NCBI RefSeq assembly: GCF_000368625.1
Contig: NZ_KB849576.1
Coordinates: 638,229 to 702,228 of the forward strand
Source: Acinetobacter schindleri CIP 107287
GTDB lineage: Bacteria > Pseudomonadota > Gammaproteobacteria > Pseudomonadales > Moraxellaceae
Direction: 5' to 3'
Length of the DNA: 64,000 nt
A program made the position numbers and the translations under genes. The notes under the pieces are model-generated. The model was not told the DNA's origin, searched no databases, and saw only the letters and a list, made by a program, of their open reading frames with translations. Shown one piece after another: positions 19,632 to 29,406 of this stretch; position 1 is the stretch's first letter; every line of letters starts with the position of its first letter.

Positions 19632-19955
19632 TTACTTTTCAAGATATTGCAGTTTGTCTGCTTTACCGTTCCATTCTTCACGGTCAGCTGGCTGATCACC
19701 AATTTGGGTGATATTCGGCCATTTTTGAGACAGCTCAGCATTCAATTCGATGAATACTTCCTGACCCTCAGGTAACTCATCTTCAGAGAAAATTGCATTT
19801 GCAGGACATTCTGGTTCACATAACGCGCAGTCGATACATTCGTCCGGGTTAATTACAAGGAAGTTCGGACCTTCATAGAAACAATCTACAGGGCAAACTT
19901 CAACACAGTCTTGATATTTACATTTAATACAATTTTCAGTGACAACGAAGGTCAT
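19632..19955 (-). CDS. fdxA: Seven-iron ferredoxin FdxA
   Basis: A 107-residue cytosolic electron carrier of the Azotobacter ferredoxin I type. [18 protein letters not shown] and [12 protein letters not shown] supply the ligands for one [3Fe-4S] and one [4Fe-4S] cluster. The following stretch ([14 protein letters not shown]) and acidic tail match the usual length. It is monocistronic with its own promoter and terminator. In many gammaproteobacteria fdxA lies beside mutS, as here. Confidence 0.97.
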   Translation of the reverse strand: MTFVVTENCIKCKYQDCVEVCPVDCFYEGPNFLVINPDECIDCALCEPECPANAIFSEDELPEGQEVFIELNAELSQKWPNITQIGDQPADREEWNGKADKLQYLEK

Positions 19956-19998
19956 GGCGACAGCTACCTAAAAAATATGGTTCTAATAACTAATGTGT

Positions 19999-20028
19999 AT
20001 TTTAGGCAAAAACTGCAGCAACTAACAA
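19999..20028 (-). promoter_or_regulatory. Candidate sigma70 promoter of fdxA
   Basis: Minus strand: TTGTTA (20028-20023), 18-bp spacer, TAAAAT (20004-19999), about 45 bp before the fdxA start. Read by eye. Confidence 0.6.
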
Positions 20029-20123
20029 TTCCTTTTATTGATATTTGTTATATATAGGGCTGTTATTTTTGCAAAAAAACCGATGCAGATATCAAATTCA
20101 GAGATTATAGCTCCCTTAAACAA

Positions 20124-20150
20124 AACCGCCTCATACTGGATGAGGCGGTT
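20124..20150 (-). terminator. Terminator of mutS
   Basis: A perfect 11-bp stem AACCGCCTCAT / ATGAGGCGGTT with a 5-nt loop. The minus strand continues TTTGTTT. Confidence 0.87.
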
Positions 20151-20157
20151 GAGGATT

Positions 20158-22791
20158 TTAGCCTGGTAGTTTCAGTAGATCTTTCAGTGCATAAAGCTGC
20201 TGTAAGGCTTCACGCGGACTGAGGCTGTCGACATCAATGTCTTCCAGCAGTTCAAGTGCAGCTGATGGTTTTTCCACCTCAATAATCCGCTCAACGACTG
20301 TTTCGACCTGTTCAATCGCAAACAGATCAGGTTGTGGACTTTGAGGTTTGGTATGATGCTGCTTTTCCAGAATACGCAGTCGGTTTTGTGCTTCCCGGAT
20401 TACGCTTGCTGGAATACCGGCAAGTTTGGCGACCTGTAGGCCATGACTCTGGCTGGCTGGACCTTGTTGCACTTTATGCAGCAAAATCAGGTTACCATTC
20501 ACTTCCCGGGCAGTCACATGATAGTTATCAATACCTGATTCGCTGGCCAGTTCAGTTAACTCAAAATAATGCGTGGCAAACAGACATAAACATTGAATAC
20601 GTCGGGTGAGATCCAGTACGCATGCCCAAGCTAGGGACAGACCATCATAAGTGCTGGTACCACGACCGACTTCATCCATCAGTACGAGTGATTGACTAGT
20701 CGCATGATGCAGAATCTGCGAAGTTTCGGTCATTTCTACCATGAAGGTGGATTTACCTGTAGACAAGTCATCTGCCGAACCGATCCGGGTAAAAATGCGG
20801 TCAATTGGCCCCAAGGTTACCGCCTGCGCCGGAACATAACTACCACAATAAGCCAGCAGGGCAATCAGTGCTGTCTGACGCATAAAGGTAGATTTACCAC
20901 CCATGTTTGGACCGGTGATAATGGCCATCCGATGCTGATAATCCAGTTGCGTATCATTCGGAGTGAAGGCAGTTTTGCTTAAAGCTTCCACAACAGGATG
21001 ACGGCCCGCCTGGATTTTCAAGCCAATTTCCGGACTATATTTCGGGCGTGACCAGTTGCGTAGGCGTGCCTGATGCGCAAAGTTACACAGCAGGTCGATC
21101 TGTGCGATGGCACTGCTCATCATTTGCAGGTTGCCAATATCCTCGCGTAATTCATCCAGCAGCATTTCAAAGATCAACTTTTCACGCGCCAGTGCACGCG
21201 ATTCGCTGGAAAGGACTTTATCTTCAAAGGCTTTCAGCTCTGGCGTGATGTAACGTTCGGCATTCTTTAAAGTCTGGCGACGAATATAATGTTCCGGTGC
21301 CTGTTCAGCCTGTGCACGGGTCAATTCAATATAGTAGCCACTAACACGGTTATAGCCGATTTTCAGGGTTGGAATGCCGCTCTGCTCACGTTCCTTGATT
21401 TCCAGATCAATCAGGAATTGCCCGGCATGATCGCGAATTTTGCGTAACTCATCCAGTTCTGCATCGAAACCTTCGGCAATAACATTCCCATCACGTAACA
21501 GAACTGGTGGATTTTCCACAATGGCTGACATCAAACGTTCATGCAGACCATGGAAATCACCAAGTTCTTCATTCAGTTGAATGAGTAATTTGGACTGCTG
21601 CTGGCTGACCATCGGTTGTAGTGCATGACGCAGGAACGGGATCTGAGCACAGGCCTGACGCAGCTGAACCAGATCCCGTGGACGTGCACTGCCCAATGCA
21701 ATACGGCTTAATACACGTTCAATATCACTGATTTCTTTTAAGACCAGACGTATTGGCGATTCATGAAAGCCGTCTAATAATACCTGAGTAGCATCCAGAC
21801 GTTCATCCAGAATGGCAGTATCGCGTAAAGGCTGCATCAGGGTGCGACTCAGCAGGCGGCCACCCATTGCTGTCTGACAATCATTGATTAACTGGAATAG
21901 CGAAGTACCATGTTCAAATAAGGGTTCAATCAGCTCTAAATTGCGACGAGTAACCGGATCTAGCGCAATAAAGTCTGAACTTTGTTCTAGCTGAATGCTA
22001 CGAATATGCGGCAGTGCAGTTTTCTGGGTTTCTTTGGCATAGTGAATCAATGCAGCCGCTGCGGCTTTGGCGAGTGGCAGATGATCAATCCCAAAACCTG
22101 CCAGTGTACTCACAGCAAACTGGTCACATAAAGTCTTTTGGGCATTGTTCAGGTTAAAGTCGACATTTGGGCGTTTGCTGACCGGCACATCCAGTTGGTG
22201 TTTCAAATGTTCAACCAGATCCTGCTCTTGCAGATTTTCGTCCACGACAATTTCGCTTGGCATCAGACGTGCCAGTTCAATTGCCAGTTGGTTCAGGTCA
22301 TAATCAATTTGTTGAACTTTGAAGATACCGGCGCTTAAATCCAGTAGAGCGATACCAATTTTATTTTGCTGAATGCATAGTGCAACCAGATTAGAAGTTT
22401 GATGTGCACCAAGCAGGGCATCATCGGTTAATGTGCCCGGAGTAATAATCCGAACCACACCACGTTCAACCGGACCTTTACCTGTGACCTCTCCAATCTG
22501 CTCGCAGATTACTACCGTTTCGCCTTTTTTTACCAGACGGGCCAAATATCCTTCTGCCGCATGGAAAGGCACACCTGCCATTGGAATCGGCTGACCATTG
22601 GCCTTACCGCGATGGGTTAGGGTAATGCCAAGAATTTTGGCTGCTTTATGGGCATCTTCAAAGAACAGTTCGTAGAAATCACCCATGCGATAGAACATCA
22701 ATGAATGCGGATGCTGCATCTTCACAGACATATATTGCTGCATCATAGGTGTTAGGGTGGAAAGATCAGCCATGAGTTCTGAACTGGTCAT
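20158..22791 (-). CDS. mutS: DNA mismatch repair protein MutS
   Basis: The 877-residue mismatch sensor. The N-terminal mismatch-binding domain has the Phe-x-Glu wedge in [13 protein letters not shown] (about residue 42). Connector, lever and clamp domains follow. The ATPase is near residue 630, with Walker [11 protein letters not shown], then the segment [14 protein letters not shown] and Walker [16 protein letters not shown]. The C-terminal tail contains a tetramer-type segment. It is full length with no break, so mismatch repair is expected to work. ATG 22791 has AGGA about 10 nt upstream. Confidence 0.97.
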   Translation of the reverse strand: MTSSELMADLSTLTPMMQQYMSVKMQHPHSLMFYRMGDFYELFFEDAHKAAKILGITLTHRGKANGQPIPMAGVPFHAAEGYLARLVKKGETVVICEQIGEVTGKGPVERGVVRIITPGTLTDDALLGAHQTSNLVALCIQQNKIGIALLDLSAGIFKVQQIDYDLNQLAIELARLMPSEIVVDENLQEQDLVEHLKHQLDVPVSKRPNVDFNLNNAQKTLCDQFAVSTLAGFGIDHLPLAKAAAAALIHYAKETQKTALPHIRSIQLEQSSDFIALDPVTRRNLELIEPLFEHGTSLFQLINDCQTAMGGRLLSRTLMQPLRDTAILDERLDATQVLLDGFHESPIRLVLKEISDIERVLSRIALGSARPRDLVQLRQACAQIPFLRHALQPMVSQQQSKLLIQLNEELGDFHGLHERLMSAIVENPPVLLRDGNVIAEGFDAELDELRKIRDHAGQFLIDLEIKEREQSGIPTLKIGYNRVSGYYIELTRAQAEQAPEHYIRRQTLKNAERYITPELKAFEDKVLSSESRALAREKLIFEMLLDELREDIGNLQMMSSAIAQIDLLCNFAHQARLRNWSRPKYSPEIGLKIQAGRHPVVEALSKTAFTPNDTQLDYQHRMAIITGPNMGGKSTFMRQTALIALLAYCGSYVPAQAVTLGPIDRIFTRIGSADDLSTGKSTFMVEMTETSQILHHATSQSLVLMDEVGRGTSTYDGLSLAWACVLDLTRRIQCLCLFATHYFELTELASESGIDNYHVTAREVNGNLILLHKVQQGPASQSHGLQVAKLAGIPASVIREAQNRLRILEKQHHTKPQSPQPDLFAIEQVETVVERIIEVEKPSAALELLEDIDVDSLSPREALQQLYALKDLLKLPG

Positions 22792-23019
22792 TAAGAAGAA
22801 ATCCTTTAAAAAATAATGGGCAGACTGGTTAAGGCTGATGAGCTGAAGGCAATATAGTCGCTATTCATTTACCAAAGCAGAAACCATCAAAACAGTCATG
22901 CAAAATGTGTATTGAGCTAAGTCTAGCAAAATTAATTTTTAGAAAGAAATGGATTCGATGACTTCTGTCGAGTCTGATGAAAGATTGCCGGTTTTAAACA
23001 CGAAAAATATGGCTCGGAG

Positions 23020-24266
23020 TCAGGTATAAATCATATATATATTGTTTTTAGACTGACGAGGAGCGATCTTAAACCGATTACGACCCTCTGCTTTTGCAGC
23101 ATATAGCGCCTCATCAGCTTGAGCAACAAAATCAGCAAGGCGATCATTTTCTTGAGGCTTGATACTGGCACAGCCAATACTCACTGTGACATGACCCGAT
23201 ACCTGACTGGCAGGATGAAACAGCTGCAAAGCATTGATGCGTTGGATCAGCTCCTGGGCAATTTTCTGTATTTCTACTTCATCGATATAAGGATAGACCA
23301 GTAAAAATTCTTCTCCACCATAACGTGCCGCCAGCTCCATACTGCGGGAAGAAATGCCTTGTAACTGTTGGGCTACCAATTGTAGACATGCATCACCGGC
23401 AATATGTCCAAAATGGTCGTTATAGTTTTTAAAATAATCGATATCCACCATCATGATACTCAAAGGCGCTTGATGTCGTAGTGCGTGGCGCCATTGTGTG
23501 TCCAGATATTTTGTCAGATAACGTCGATTGGCCAGGCCAGTGAGCGCATCAAGTTGGGTCAGCCGTTCCAGTTCTTGTGCCTGTTGGGTCAGTTCCTCTT
23601 TATGCAGTTCGATAATACAATTTTGCAAATAGTTCTCATGATGCTGGCGGTCAATCGCATAGGCAATAATCATTCCAAGGAGGCTGCTAAACGTATAGGT
23701 ACGATGTAAGAAGGTCCAGTCAATATCGTAGTTGAGAGAAACCGTGACCAGATAACCAATCAGTCCACCGCCCCAACCCGCAATGAGTGCTGAATAAAAG
23801 CGCATACCGACAAAGCTATAGTTAATGACGACTGCATACATCATGGCCACGTGCAGCAGGGCGTCACATTATCAATATCCTGGCCAATCACGGGAATAAT
23901 CACAAAAGAAATCGCGACCGCACTGGTCGCACCTAACGTGGTATACAGGTCAAAGAAACGATTAAACGGCTTGCTAAACGACATTAACCAAACTGCGATG
24001 GTAATTACCCCAACCCAGGCATACAGAGAAAGCCAATGAATCAGTTTTTCATCGATTGAAATGGTCTGAAAAATCCCGTAACTGAGCACAAAATACAGAA
24101 CCAGAATAATGCTGCCCCGAAAACGAAATTCATAAGCAGCTTCGTCACGGTATTGCTGGCGATAGATTGGCTCGAGTTCTTTTCTGAAATACACATAGTT
24201 CAGTCCATGTGCAATCAGCTCATTTACTTTTTCATGGCTAATCTGTTTAGAGCCAGCTAATTTCAT
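23020..24266 (-). pseudogene. Membrane diguanylate cyclase (GGDEF), single-base frameshift
   Basis: Two abutting frames form one gene. The 5' part (24266 to 23841) encodes a short cytoplasmic N-terminus and about four membrane helices, and runs into TGA just past the shift. The 3' part (in frame from 23850 down to 23020) continues the membrane domain (MMYAVVINYSFVGMRFYS) and ends in a complete GGDEF domain with active site RYGGEEFLLV and DALTGLANRRYL. One missing base between 23856 and 23867 explains the break. Restoring it gives 415 residues. The residues nine to six before GGEEF read RSME, so the inhibitory RxxD site is not canonical. An intact gene would make c-di-GMP at the inner membrane. 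Real lesion or sequencing error cannot be told. Confidence 0.85.
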
Positions 24267-24528
24267 AAAATACCATTACTAAGCAAATAAAGTCGTTTAA
24301 CTACTGATACTGTAGATTGTATCGAATGGTTAAACTATTGATAGCACAGATAAAGTATCCTGCTCAAGAAATATCCTTTTATATATAAAAAAATTATATT
24401 TCATATATATCATAAAAAAGTAATTTGATTGCCTAACTATCTTTATCATCTCTTAGAAGTGCTTATCAATTTACATGCTCTTAAATTAAGTAACTTTAGA
24501 TTTATAGCTATTTCGCAAGAGAGAAAAT
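24267..24528. other. AT-rich intergenic stretch, no gene seen
   Basis: About 260 bp between the diguanylate cyclase start and the lipase terminator. Very A+T-rich, with no open frame of note. It may hold the promoter of the cyclase gene. Confidence 0.6.
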
Positions 24529-24558
24529 AAAAAACCGAAGTTTTAACTTCGGTTTTTT
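24529..24558 (-). terminator. Terminator of the lipase-like gene
   Basis: A perfect 14-bp stem AAAAAACCGAAGTT / AACTTCGGTTTTTT with a 2-nt loop (in practice the innermost pairs open). T-runs on both strands. Confidence 0.88.
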
Positions 24559-24562
24559 ATAC

Positions 24563-26569
24563 TTATTTCAGTACTTTTTGCGGCTGATATAAACCGAGTT
24601 CAGTCAGGTGCAACCTCAAGATACGACGTAACTCGAGTACAGCTTCAGGCGTTTCCTGAATCGAGTGGCCACCCTTAATGACTTTGCTAGATACAGCACC
24701 TTCCAAGTAAGCACTTTCGTATGAAACGATATCATCGCTCATGAGCTTGGTATCTTGCGTATCTACGGTATTGCCGATAATAGAATGAAATTTGATATTT
24801 TTAGAAGGCTGAATATCCTTAGTTAATGCAGTAAATTTCGAATTTTCACTCAGATCGCTTGGACCATTCTGAATCAGGTCATGTCCCAGTTCTTTGACAA
24901 AGTCCTTTAATCCGATTTCGCCTTGTAAGGTATCGGCAAAGGCACCCAAAAATGCGCCTGGTATGCGGATAATTTTACGGGCCAGTTTAGTATGCCAGCG
25001 ATCGGCATATTCCGTCCCACGATGCGGTGTCGCTAAGAAAATGGCCCGGGTGAAATTCGGAATAGGTTGCATTTGCAGGCGTGCTTTAAAGAGCGGGTTA
25101 TCCTTAAATTGTGCAATGCGGGTATTTTGTACCAGCTTGAATGCATCTTGAGTAATATCAGCCTGACTGACCATTAAACGGGCAATCACGCCTCCCATAC
25201 TATGTCCGACCAGTACCGCATCTTTTTTGGCTGGTGCATTGTTCGCAACCCGGGCAAAGCCTTGCTGAACCAGGGCATTAATTTGAAAACGGCTTTCCAG
25301 AATCGGCATATTGGTAGAATAAAATACCTGCCAGACCTGGAAATTTTCCCTTAATACCGGATCACCCATAATGTCGTTGGTCAGACGAATCCAGGCTTCA
25401 GGACTACTGGCTAGGCCATGGATCAGGACAATCACTTTTTTCTTCGGATTGTAGGGTTCAAGCATATAAAGATGCGGCATGATCAGGTTGTCATCCCGGT
25501 CAATCAGCACCAGATAGGCAGCACGTCCTAAGTTATTTTCAGCCAGCCATAGGCCATAGGGTGCCGAGAAATTTGCAGCCAGCGCATATTGTTTACCTGC
25601 AACAGTTACTTTTTCATGTTTGTAAGGATCATGCAGTTTGAGCTGGAATTCCGGACCGTTAATAATCTGATCAATACTGGTCGCAGATTTAGGAACTGCG
25701 GTAATAGTAGTGGCCAGATAACGCGCCGAATGAATATTCGGATTGCTGCCTTCTGCATATTTGAAATTCAGTGGATCGACAATATATTTTTTATTTGGTG
25801 TGATACGTTTTTCTTCGGGAAGGACCACTACAAATTCCGAACCAAAACCGTCTCGACGGGTAATTGAACGTAGACCAGAGAAATTCATGTTATAGGTCGA
25901 CATGAGCTTCTCAAAAGGCTGGTCTTTGATTTCAGGATAGTTTTCAAAATCTACTGTGTAAATGCTGTTGCCGACCTGAATCTTGCGGCTGCCTTCTTTG
26001 GCCTGATGACGCTCGGAATAAACATGGATCAAATGCGAGATCGCCAGGTTATAAAAGTCACGAATCTGTACCTGACGGTTGTCAAAGATACGATCTTGTG
26101 GAGCACGCTGGGTTTTGAACAGATAGGCATAGCTATAACGAATACTTTGGTCCAGCATCGCCAGCTGCTGATCTTGGCATTTCTGGATATTCTGTTTTTG
26201 TAGCTGCTTTTTTTCTTCAGATTGGGTCTTGGTCAGAACGCTGCTTTTGCATTCTGAACCTTTACCCAATTGCAGCGATTTGGCCAGATATAACTCACTG
26301 GCAGTAGACAGAAGCTGTTCGTCCAGAATCTGCGGGATCTCCTTGAGCGCCTCTACGCATTCCTGGGGTAGTTCAGTACAGATGCGTGCTTCACGCCCAG
26401 TCATGGACAGAACATTCAGGCTGGCTTCACTCAGTTTATCTCTGGTTAAAATGCTGTCACGTTCATTACTGATGGTGACATTGAAGGCTTGTTCTTTCAC
26501 ACTGACCACCTGACAGCCGGTCAGAACTGTGGTGAATAAGAGTGAACAGAGGACGAATGCTTTATTCAT
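24563..26569 (-). CDS. Lipase-like alpha/beta-hydrolase lipoprotein
   Basis: A 668-residue protein with a lipoprotein signal (MNKAFVLCSLLFTTVLTGCQ, lipobox LTGC). About 370 residues of unassigned N-terminal region precede an alpha/beta-hydrolase domain. This domain has the oxyanion segment VIVLIHGLASSPEAW (about residue 380), the nucleophile elbow LVGHSMGGVIARL (about 455) and a likely catalytic His in KGGHSIQETPEA (about 634). It is probably an esterase or lipase anchored in the envelope; the substrate is unknown. ATG 26569 gives the clean signal, and an in-frame ATG four codons upstream (26581) is possible. Neither has a strong ribosome site. Confidence 0.87.
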   Translation of the reverse strand: MNKAFVLCSLLFTTVLTGCQVVSVKEQAFNVTISNERDSILTRDKLSEASLNVLSMTGREARICTELPQECVEALKEIPQILDEQLLSTASELYLAKSLQLGKGSECKSSVLTKTQSEEKKQLQKQNIQKCQDQQLAMLDQSIRYSYAYLFKTQRAPQDRIFDNRQVQIRDFYNLAISHLIHVYSERHQAKEGSRKIQVGNSIYTVDFENYPEIKDQPFEKLMSTYNMNFSGLRSITRRDGFGSEFVVVLPEEKRITPNKKYIVDPLNFKYAEGSNPNIHSARYLATTITAVPKSATSIDQIINGPEFQLKLHDPYKHEKVTVAGKQYALAANFSAPYGLWLAENNLGRAAYLVLIDRDDNLIMPHLYMLEPYNPKKKVIVLIHGLASSPEAWIRLTNDIMGDPVLRENFQVWQVFYSTNMPILESRFQINALVQQGFARVANNAPAKKDAVLVGHSMGGVIARLMVSQADITQDAFKLVQNTRIAQFKDNPLFKARLQMQPIPNFTRAIFLATPHRGTEYADRWHTKLARKIIRIPGAFLGAFADTLQGEIGLKDFVKELGHDLIQNGPSDLSENSKFTALTKDIQPSKNIKFHSIIGNTVDTQDTKLMSDDIVSYESAYLEGAVSSKVIKGGHSIQETPEAVLELRRILRLHLTELGLYQPQKVLK

Positions 26570-26643
26570 TTTATAGTGCATATGAAATCTGAATGCTCAG
26601 TTAAATATTGAAATAATGTTTTGTATTTTACTTATTTTTATCA

Positions 26644-26667
26644 GAAAAAAGACTGCCGAAGCAGTCT
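26644..26667 (-). terminator. Terminator of the TPR lipoprotein gene
   Basis: On the minus strand AGACTGC-TTCG-GCAGTCT (a very stable tetraloop hairpin) followed by TTTTTTC, 33 nt after the stop codon. Confidence 0.87.
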
Positions 26668-26699
26668 ATTTTGTAACTCAGATCACGACCATTTTCACT

Positions 26700-27608
26700 T
26701 TAATTTTTGGGTGTCAGCACTTGCCATACATTCCAGCGACCTTGCTTTTCAATTTCCTGAATCAGCTGGTCTGCTACTTGTGCTTCTTGTGGGTATTTCA
26801 CCTTGTAATTTTTCAGCACCTGAACTGCATTCTTTTTATTTTCCATGGCAATGTAGTTGTTTGCCGCAGATAAGTAGGCTTCCTGAACACCAGCTTTCAT
26901 AGCTTTTTCCAGATATGGAATTGCTTCACGCTGACCGCCACCCTCAGACAGACCAAAACCGAACCAGAAGTTGGCTTCAGCATCATCCTGGTTCAATTTC
27001 AGAATACGCTGTGCATAAGCCAATGATTTAGTAGTATAGACTGAACCTAGGTCCAGGTTACGCGCCATAACGCTGGCTTTAAATGCACGCATTAAAATAT
27101 CGAAAGAGGCATTATTGTTGGCAGCTAAAGTATCGAGTTCCTGAGTGACACGTTTCAGTTTCAGTTCAAAGCCTCTACGTTCCTGACGGTCGCTGAAACG
27201 TGGTGGATAGTGTCGTGCCTTACCTTCAACTAATTGCAAGAAATCATCAATCTCAGTGATATCAATTTCATTCGGCCCAGCTAAAGTCGCATAACGCATA
27301 GAACGCGTATTGCTGTTTACTGTTGGAATGATCAGACGATTCACATCAAGGGTAATTTTTTCTGATGGGTTATCAGCACGGTTCACCACCATTTTGGTGA
27401 CAGGCGCAGCAGCAGCTTTCTGTAAGTGCACTTCAAATGGAGGTGGTTCGTTATAATTGAATGGATTTAATGCATAAAAGGGTGGGGTCAGTTCCGGCTC
27501 AGCGAACACCATTGCATTTTTAGGTGTGTCTTGCTTTGAAGATGGAGTTGAACATGCGGTCAATGCCAGCGCTGCGAAGCAGGCAAGTGCCAAAGGCTTA
27601 AATGTCAT
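26700..27608 (-). CDS. TPR-like lipoprotein of unknown function
   Basis: A 302-residue protein with a lipoprotein signal (LALACFAALALTACS, lipobox LTAC). The proline-rich region after the anchor (PELTPPFYALNPFNYNEPPP) suggests a flexible linker. The C-terminal 130 residues look like tetratricopeptide helices (AYAQRILKLNQDDAEANFWFG; EAIPYLEKAMKAGVQEAYLSAANNYIAM), so protein binding in the periplasm is likely. The start at 27608 was picked because GGA lies 8 nt upstream. A further in-frame ATG at 27617 exists. Upstream is cysE, downstream the lipase-like gene, each with its own terminator or gap. Confidence 0.8.
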   Translation of the reverse strand: MTFKPLALACFAALALTACSTPSSKQDTPKNAMVFAEPELTPPFYALNPFNYNEPPPFEVHLQKAAAAPVTKMVVNRADNPSEKITLDVNRLIIPTVNSNTRSMRYATLAGPNEIDITEIDDFLQLVEGKARHYPPRFSDRQERRGFELKLKRVTQELDTLAANNNASFDILMRAFKASVMARNLDLGSVYTTKSLAYAQRILKLNQDDAEANFWFGFGLSEGGGQREAIPYLEKAMKAGVQEAYLSAANNYIAMENKKNAVQVLKNYKVKYPQEAQVADQLIQEIEKQGRWNVWQVLTPKN

Positions 27609-27713
27609 GGTATACATCCATTTATGTTATTTTGAAAAATTGTGAGATTGCATGTTCGTCAGTCTAAGAAAACTGTAACGAACATGCAAGTTACGGCGTG
27701 TTACCGTTTTTGA

Positions 27714-28523
27714 TCAGGCCTTAGACTGAGAAGTCTGTGCTTCGCACTCACGGCGAGCTTCTTCCAGAATCTTTAGATCTTCCTTGCTGAGCGGATGTTC
27801 ATTCAGCTGGTTTTTCTTGAAAGTAGGGTCAAGCATAGATAAACGGTTACAAAGCATATTCATGCGTTTTTCATTTTGCTGAATACGGTCAAGTAGAACC
27901 CGCATACCTTCAATAATCGGATCAGACTGATCTTGTGTCGTTGCATATGGCTGGAAACCAATACTTTCTGCATAATCGCGACGACGTGCTTCAGCTTCAT
28001 CTTTCGGCTGATCTTTGGTAATAAACCGCGCAGGGTTACCGACCGCTGTGGTATTGGCCGGTACGGCTTTGGTTACAACAGCATTGGAACCGACCTTGGC
28101 ATTTTTACCAACTGTAAACGGACCGAGAATTTTTGCGCCGGCACCCACAACCACACCATCTTCCAGGGTTGGATGACGTTTGCCTTTATTCCAGGTCGTA
28201 CCACCCAAGGTCACACCGTGATAAAGAGTAACATCATCACCAATTTCAGCTGTCTCACCAATCACCACACCCATACCATGGTCAATAAAGAAACGGCGGC
28301 CAATCTTGGCACCCGGATGGATTTCAATTCCTGTAGCAAAACGGCTGAATGAGGATAAAGCACGTGCTGTGCCTTTACAGTCTTTGTTCCACAGTTCATG
28401 TGCCACACGATGCATCATCAGCGCATGAATACCAGGATATGTGGTCAAGACTTCCAGGGTGTTGCGTGCAGCAGGATCGCGCGCGAAGACAGCCTGTATA
28501 TCCTCTTTGAGCTGTTTAAACAT
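27714..28523 (-). CDS. cysE: Serine O-acetyltransferase
   Basis: Makes O-acetylserine from serine and acetyl-CoA, the entry step of cysteine synthesis. It is 269 residues. An N-terminal helical part ([21 protein letters not shown]) is followed by a left-handed beta-helix with the conserved [26 protein letters not shown] loop (catalytic Asp and His in the IDHG segment) and HGVTLGGT. The C-terminus has a long polar tail beyond the usual SAT end (from about residue 195), of unknown role. Its ATG overlaps the trmJ stop by one base (TAATG), so the two are cotranscribed. Confidence 0.95.
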   Translation of the reverse strand: MFKQLKEDIQAVFARDPAARNTLEVLTTYPGIHALMMHRVAHELWNKDCKGTARALSSFSRFATGIEIHPGAKIGRRFFIDHGMGVVIGETAEIGDDVTLYHGVTLGGTTWNKGKRHPTLEDGVVVGAGAKILGPFTVGKNAKVGSNAVVTKAVPANTTAVGNPARFITKDQPKDEAEARRRDYAESIGFQPYATTQDQSDPIIEGMRVLLDRIQQNEKRMNMLCNRLSMLDPTFKKNQLNEHPLSKEDLKILEEARRECEAQTSQSKA

Positions 28524-29371
28524 TAGATTTGATCCTTGTCCTGTTGGGTAGTGTGTGAAGATTTCTTCCAGGTGCCATTATTCAAGGCCTGAACCCGGCT
28601 GAAAATACCACGGAGTAAATGATATTCCATACGATCTAATTGTATACGTCCAAATAGGCGACGCAAGCGTAAAGGTAGCAATCGTGGATTTTTAGGATCC
28701 ATAAACTCAATTTCTGCCAGCATTTTTTCTAAATGTGGATAGAACTGTTCCATCTGTTCATGATTCACCAGCGGTTCATCCCATTCCATTTCAATGCCAT
28801 CAATGACCTGCATGGTGGCTTTAGCATCACGTGGATGTTCTACCTGATCCAATGCAGCCATACGCAGTTCATAGCAGATGACCTGAATTGCTTGTGCGAC
28901 ATTGAGTACACCGTAGTCGGTATTCACTGGAATAGTGAGGTGATAATTTGCCATTGCCAGTTCTTCATTGGTCAGGCCACGGTCTTCACGACCAAACAGA
29001 ATCGCAATTTCCTGTTGCTCTTGCACGACCGCAGACAGCGCTTTTTCAGCCGCAGGACGCACATCCAGAAGAGGCCAGGGAATGGTACGGCTGCGTGCGC
29101 TGGTACCGAATACAATCTGGCAGTCTTTAATGGCATCTTCAAGGGTTTCGACAATCTCGATCTGCTCGATCAGATCAGTTGCACCTGCAGCCAGGGCATC
29201 AATGTCCGGATGTGGGTAGGTTTTTGGTGCCACCAGAACCAGCTTGGACAAGCCCATGGTTTTCATGGCACGTAAGGCACTGCCGATATTGGCAGGTAAA
29301 GTGGTATTGACCATGACAATACGCACATGGGAGAGATGTGCTGAAACAGCAGCATTGTCAATTTGACTCAT
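28523..29371 (-). CDS. trmJ: tRNA (cytidine/uridine-2'-O-)-methyltransferase TrmJ
   Basis: Methylates the 2'-OH of nucleotide 32 in the anticodon loop of several tRNAs. It is 282 residues of the SPOUT/SpoU class. The N-terminal start [22 protein letters not shown] carries the substrate-binding Asn. The knot motifs are [17 protein letters not shown] and [19 protein letters not shown]-terminal extension (about residues 170-282) probably helps tRNA binding. It sits 35 nt after dnaE and overlaps the start of cysE. Confidence 0.95.
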   Translation of the reverse strand: MSQIDNAAVSAHLSHVRIVMVNTTLPANIGSALRAMKTMGLSKLVLVAPKTYPHPDIDALAAGATDLIEQIEIVETLEDAIKDCQIVFGTSARSRTIPWPLLDVRPAAEKALSAVVQEQQEIAILFGREDRGLTNEELAMANYHLTIPVNTDYGVLNVAQAIQVICYELRMAALDQVEHPRDAKATMQVIDGIEMEWDEPLVNHEQMEQFYPHLEKMLAEIEFMDPKNPRLLPLRLRRLFGRIQLDRMEYHLLRGIFSRVQALNNGTWKKSSHTTQQDKDQI

Positions 29372-29406
29372 GATGATTCCAATATAAATATTTTAAAGGT
29401 CAGAAT

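Noticed and set aside
28733..29275. 180-codon open frame antisense to trmJ
   Set aside because: His/Cys/Phe-rich shadow of a well-conserved gene, with no ribosome site or homology.
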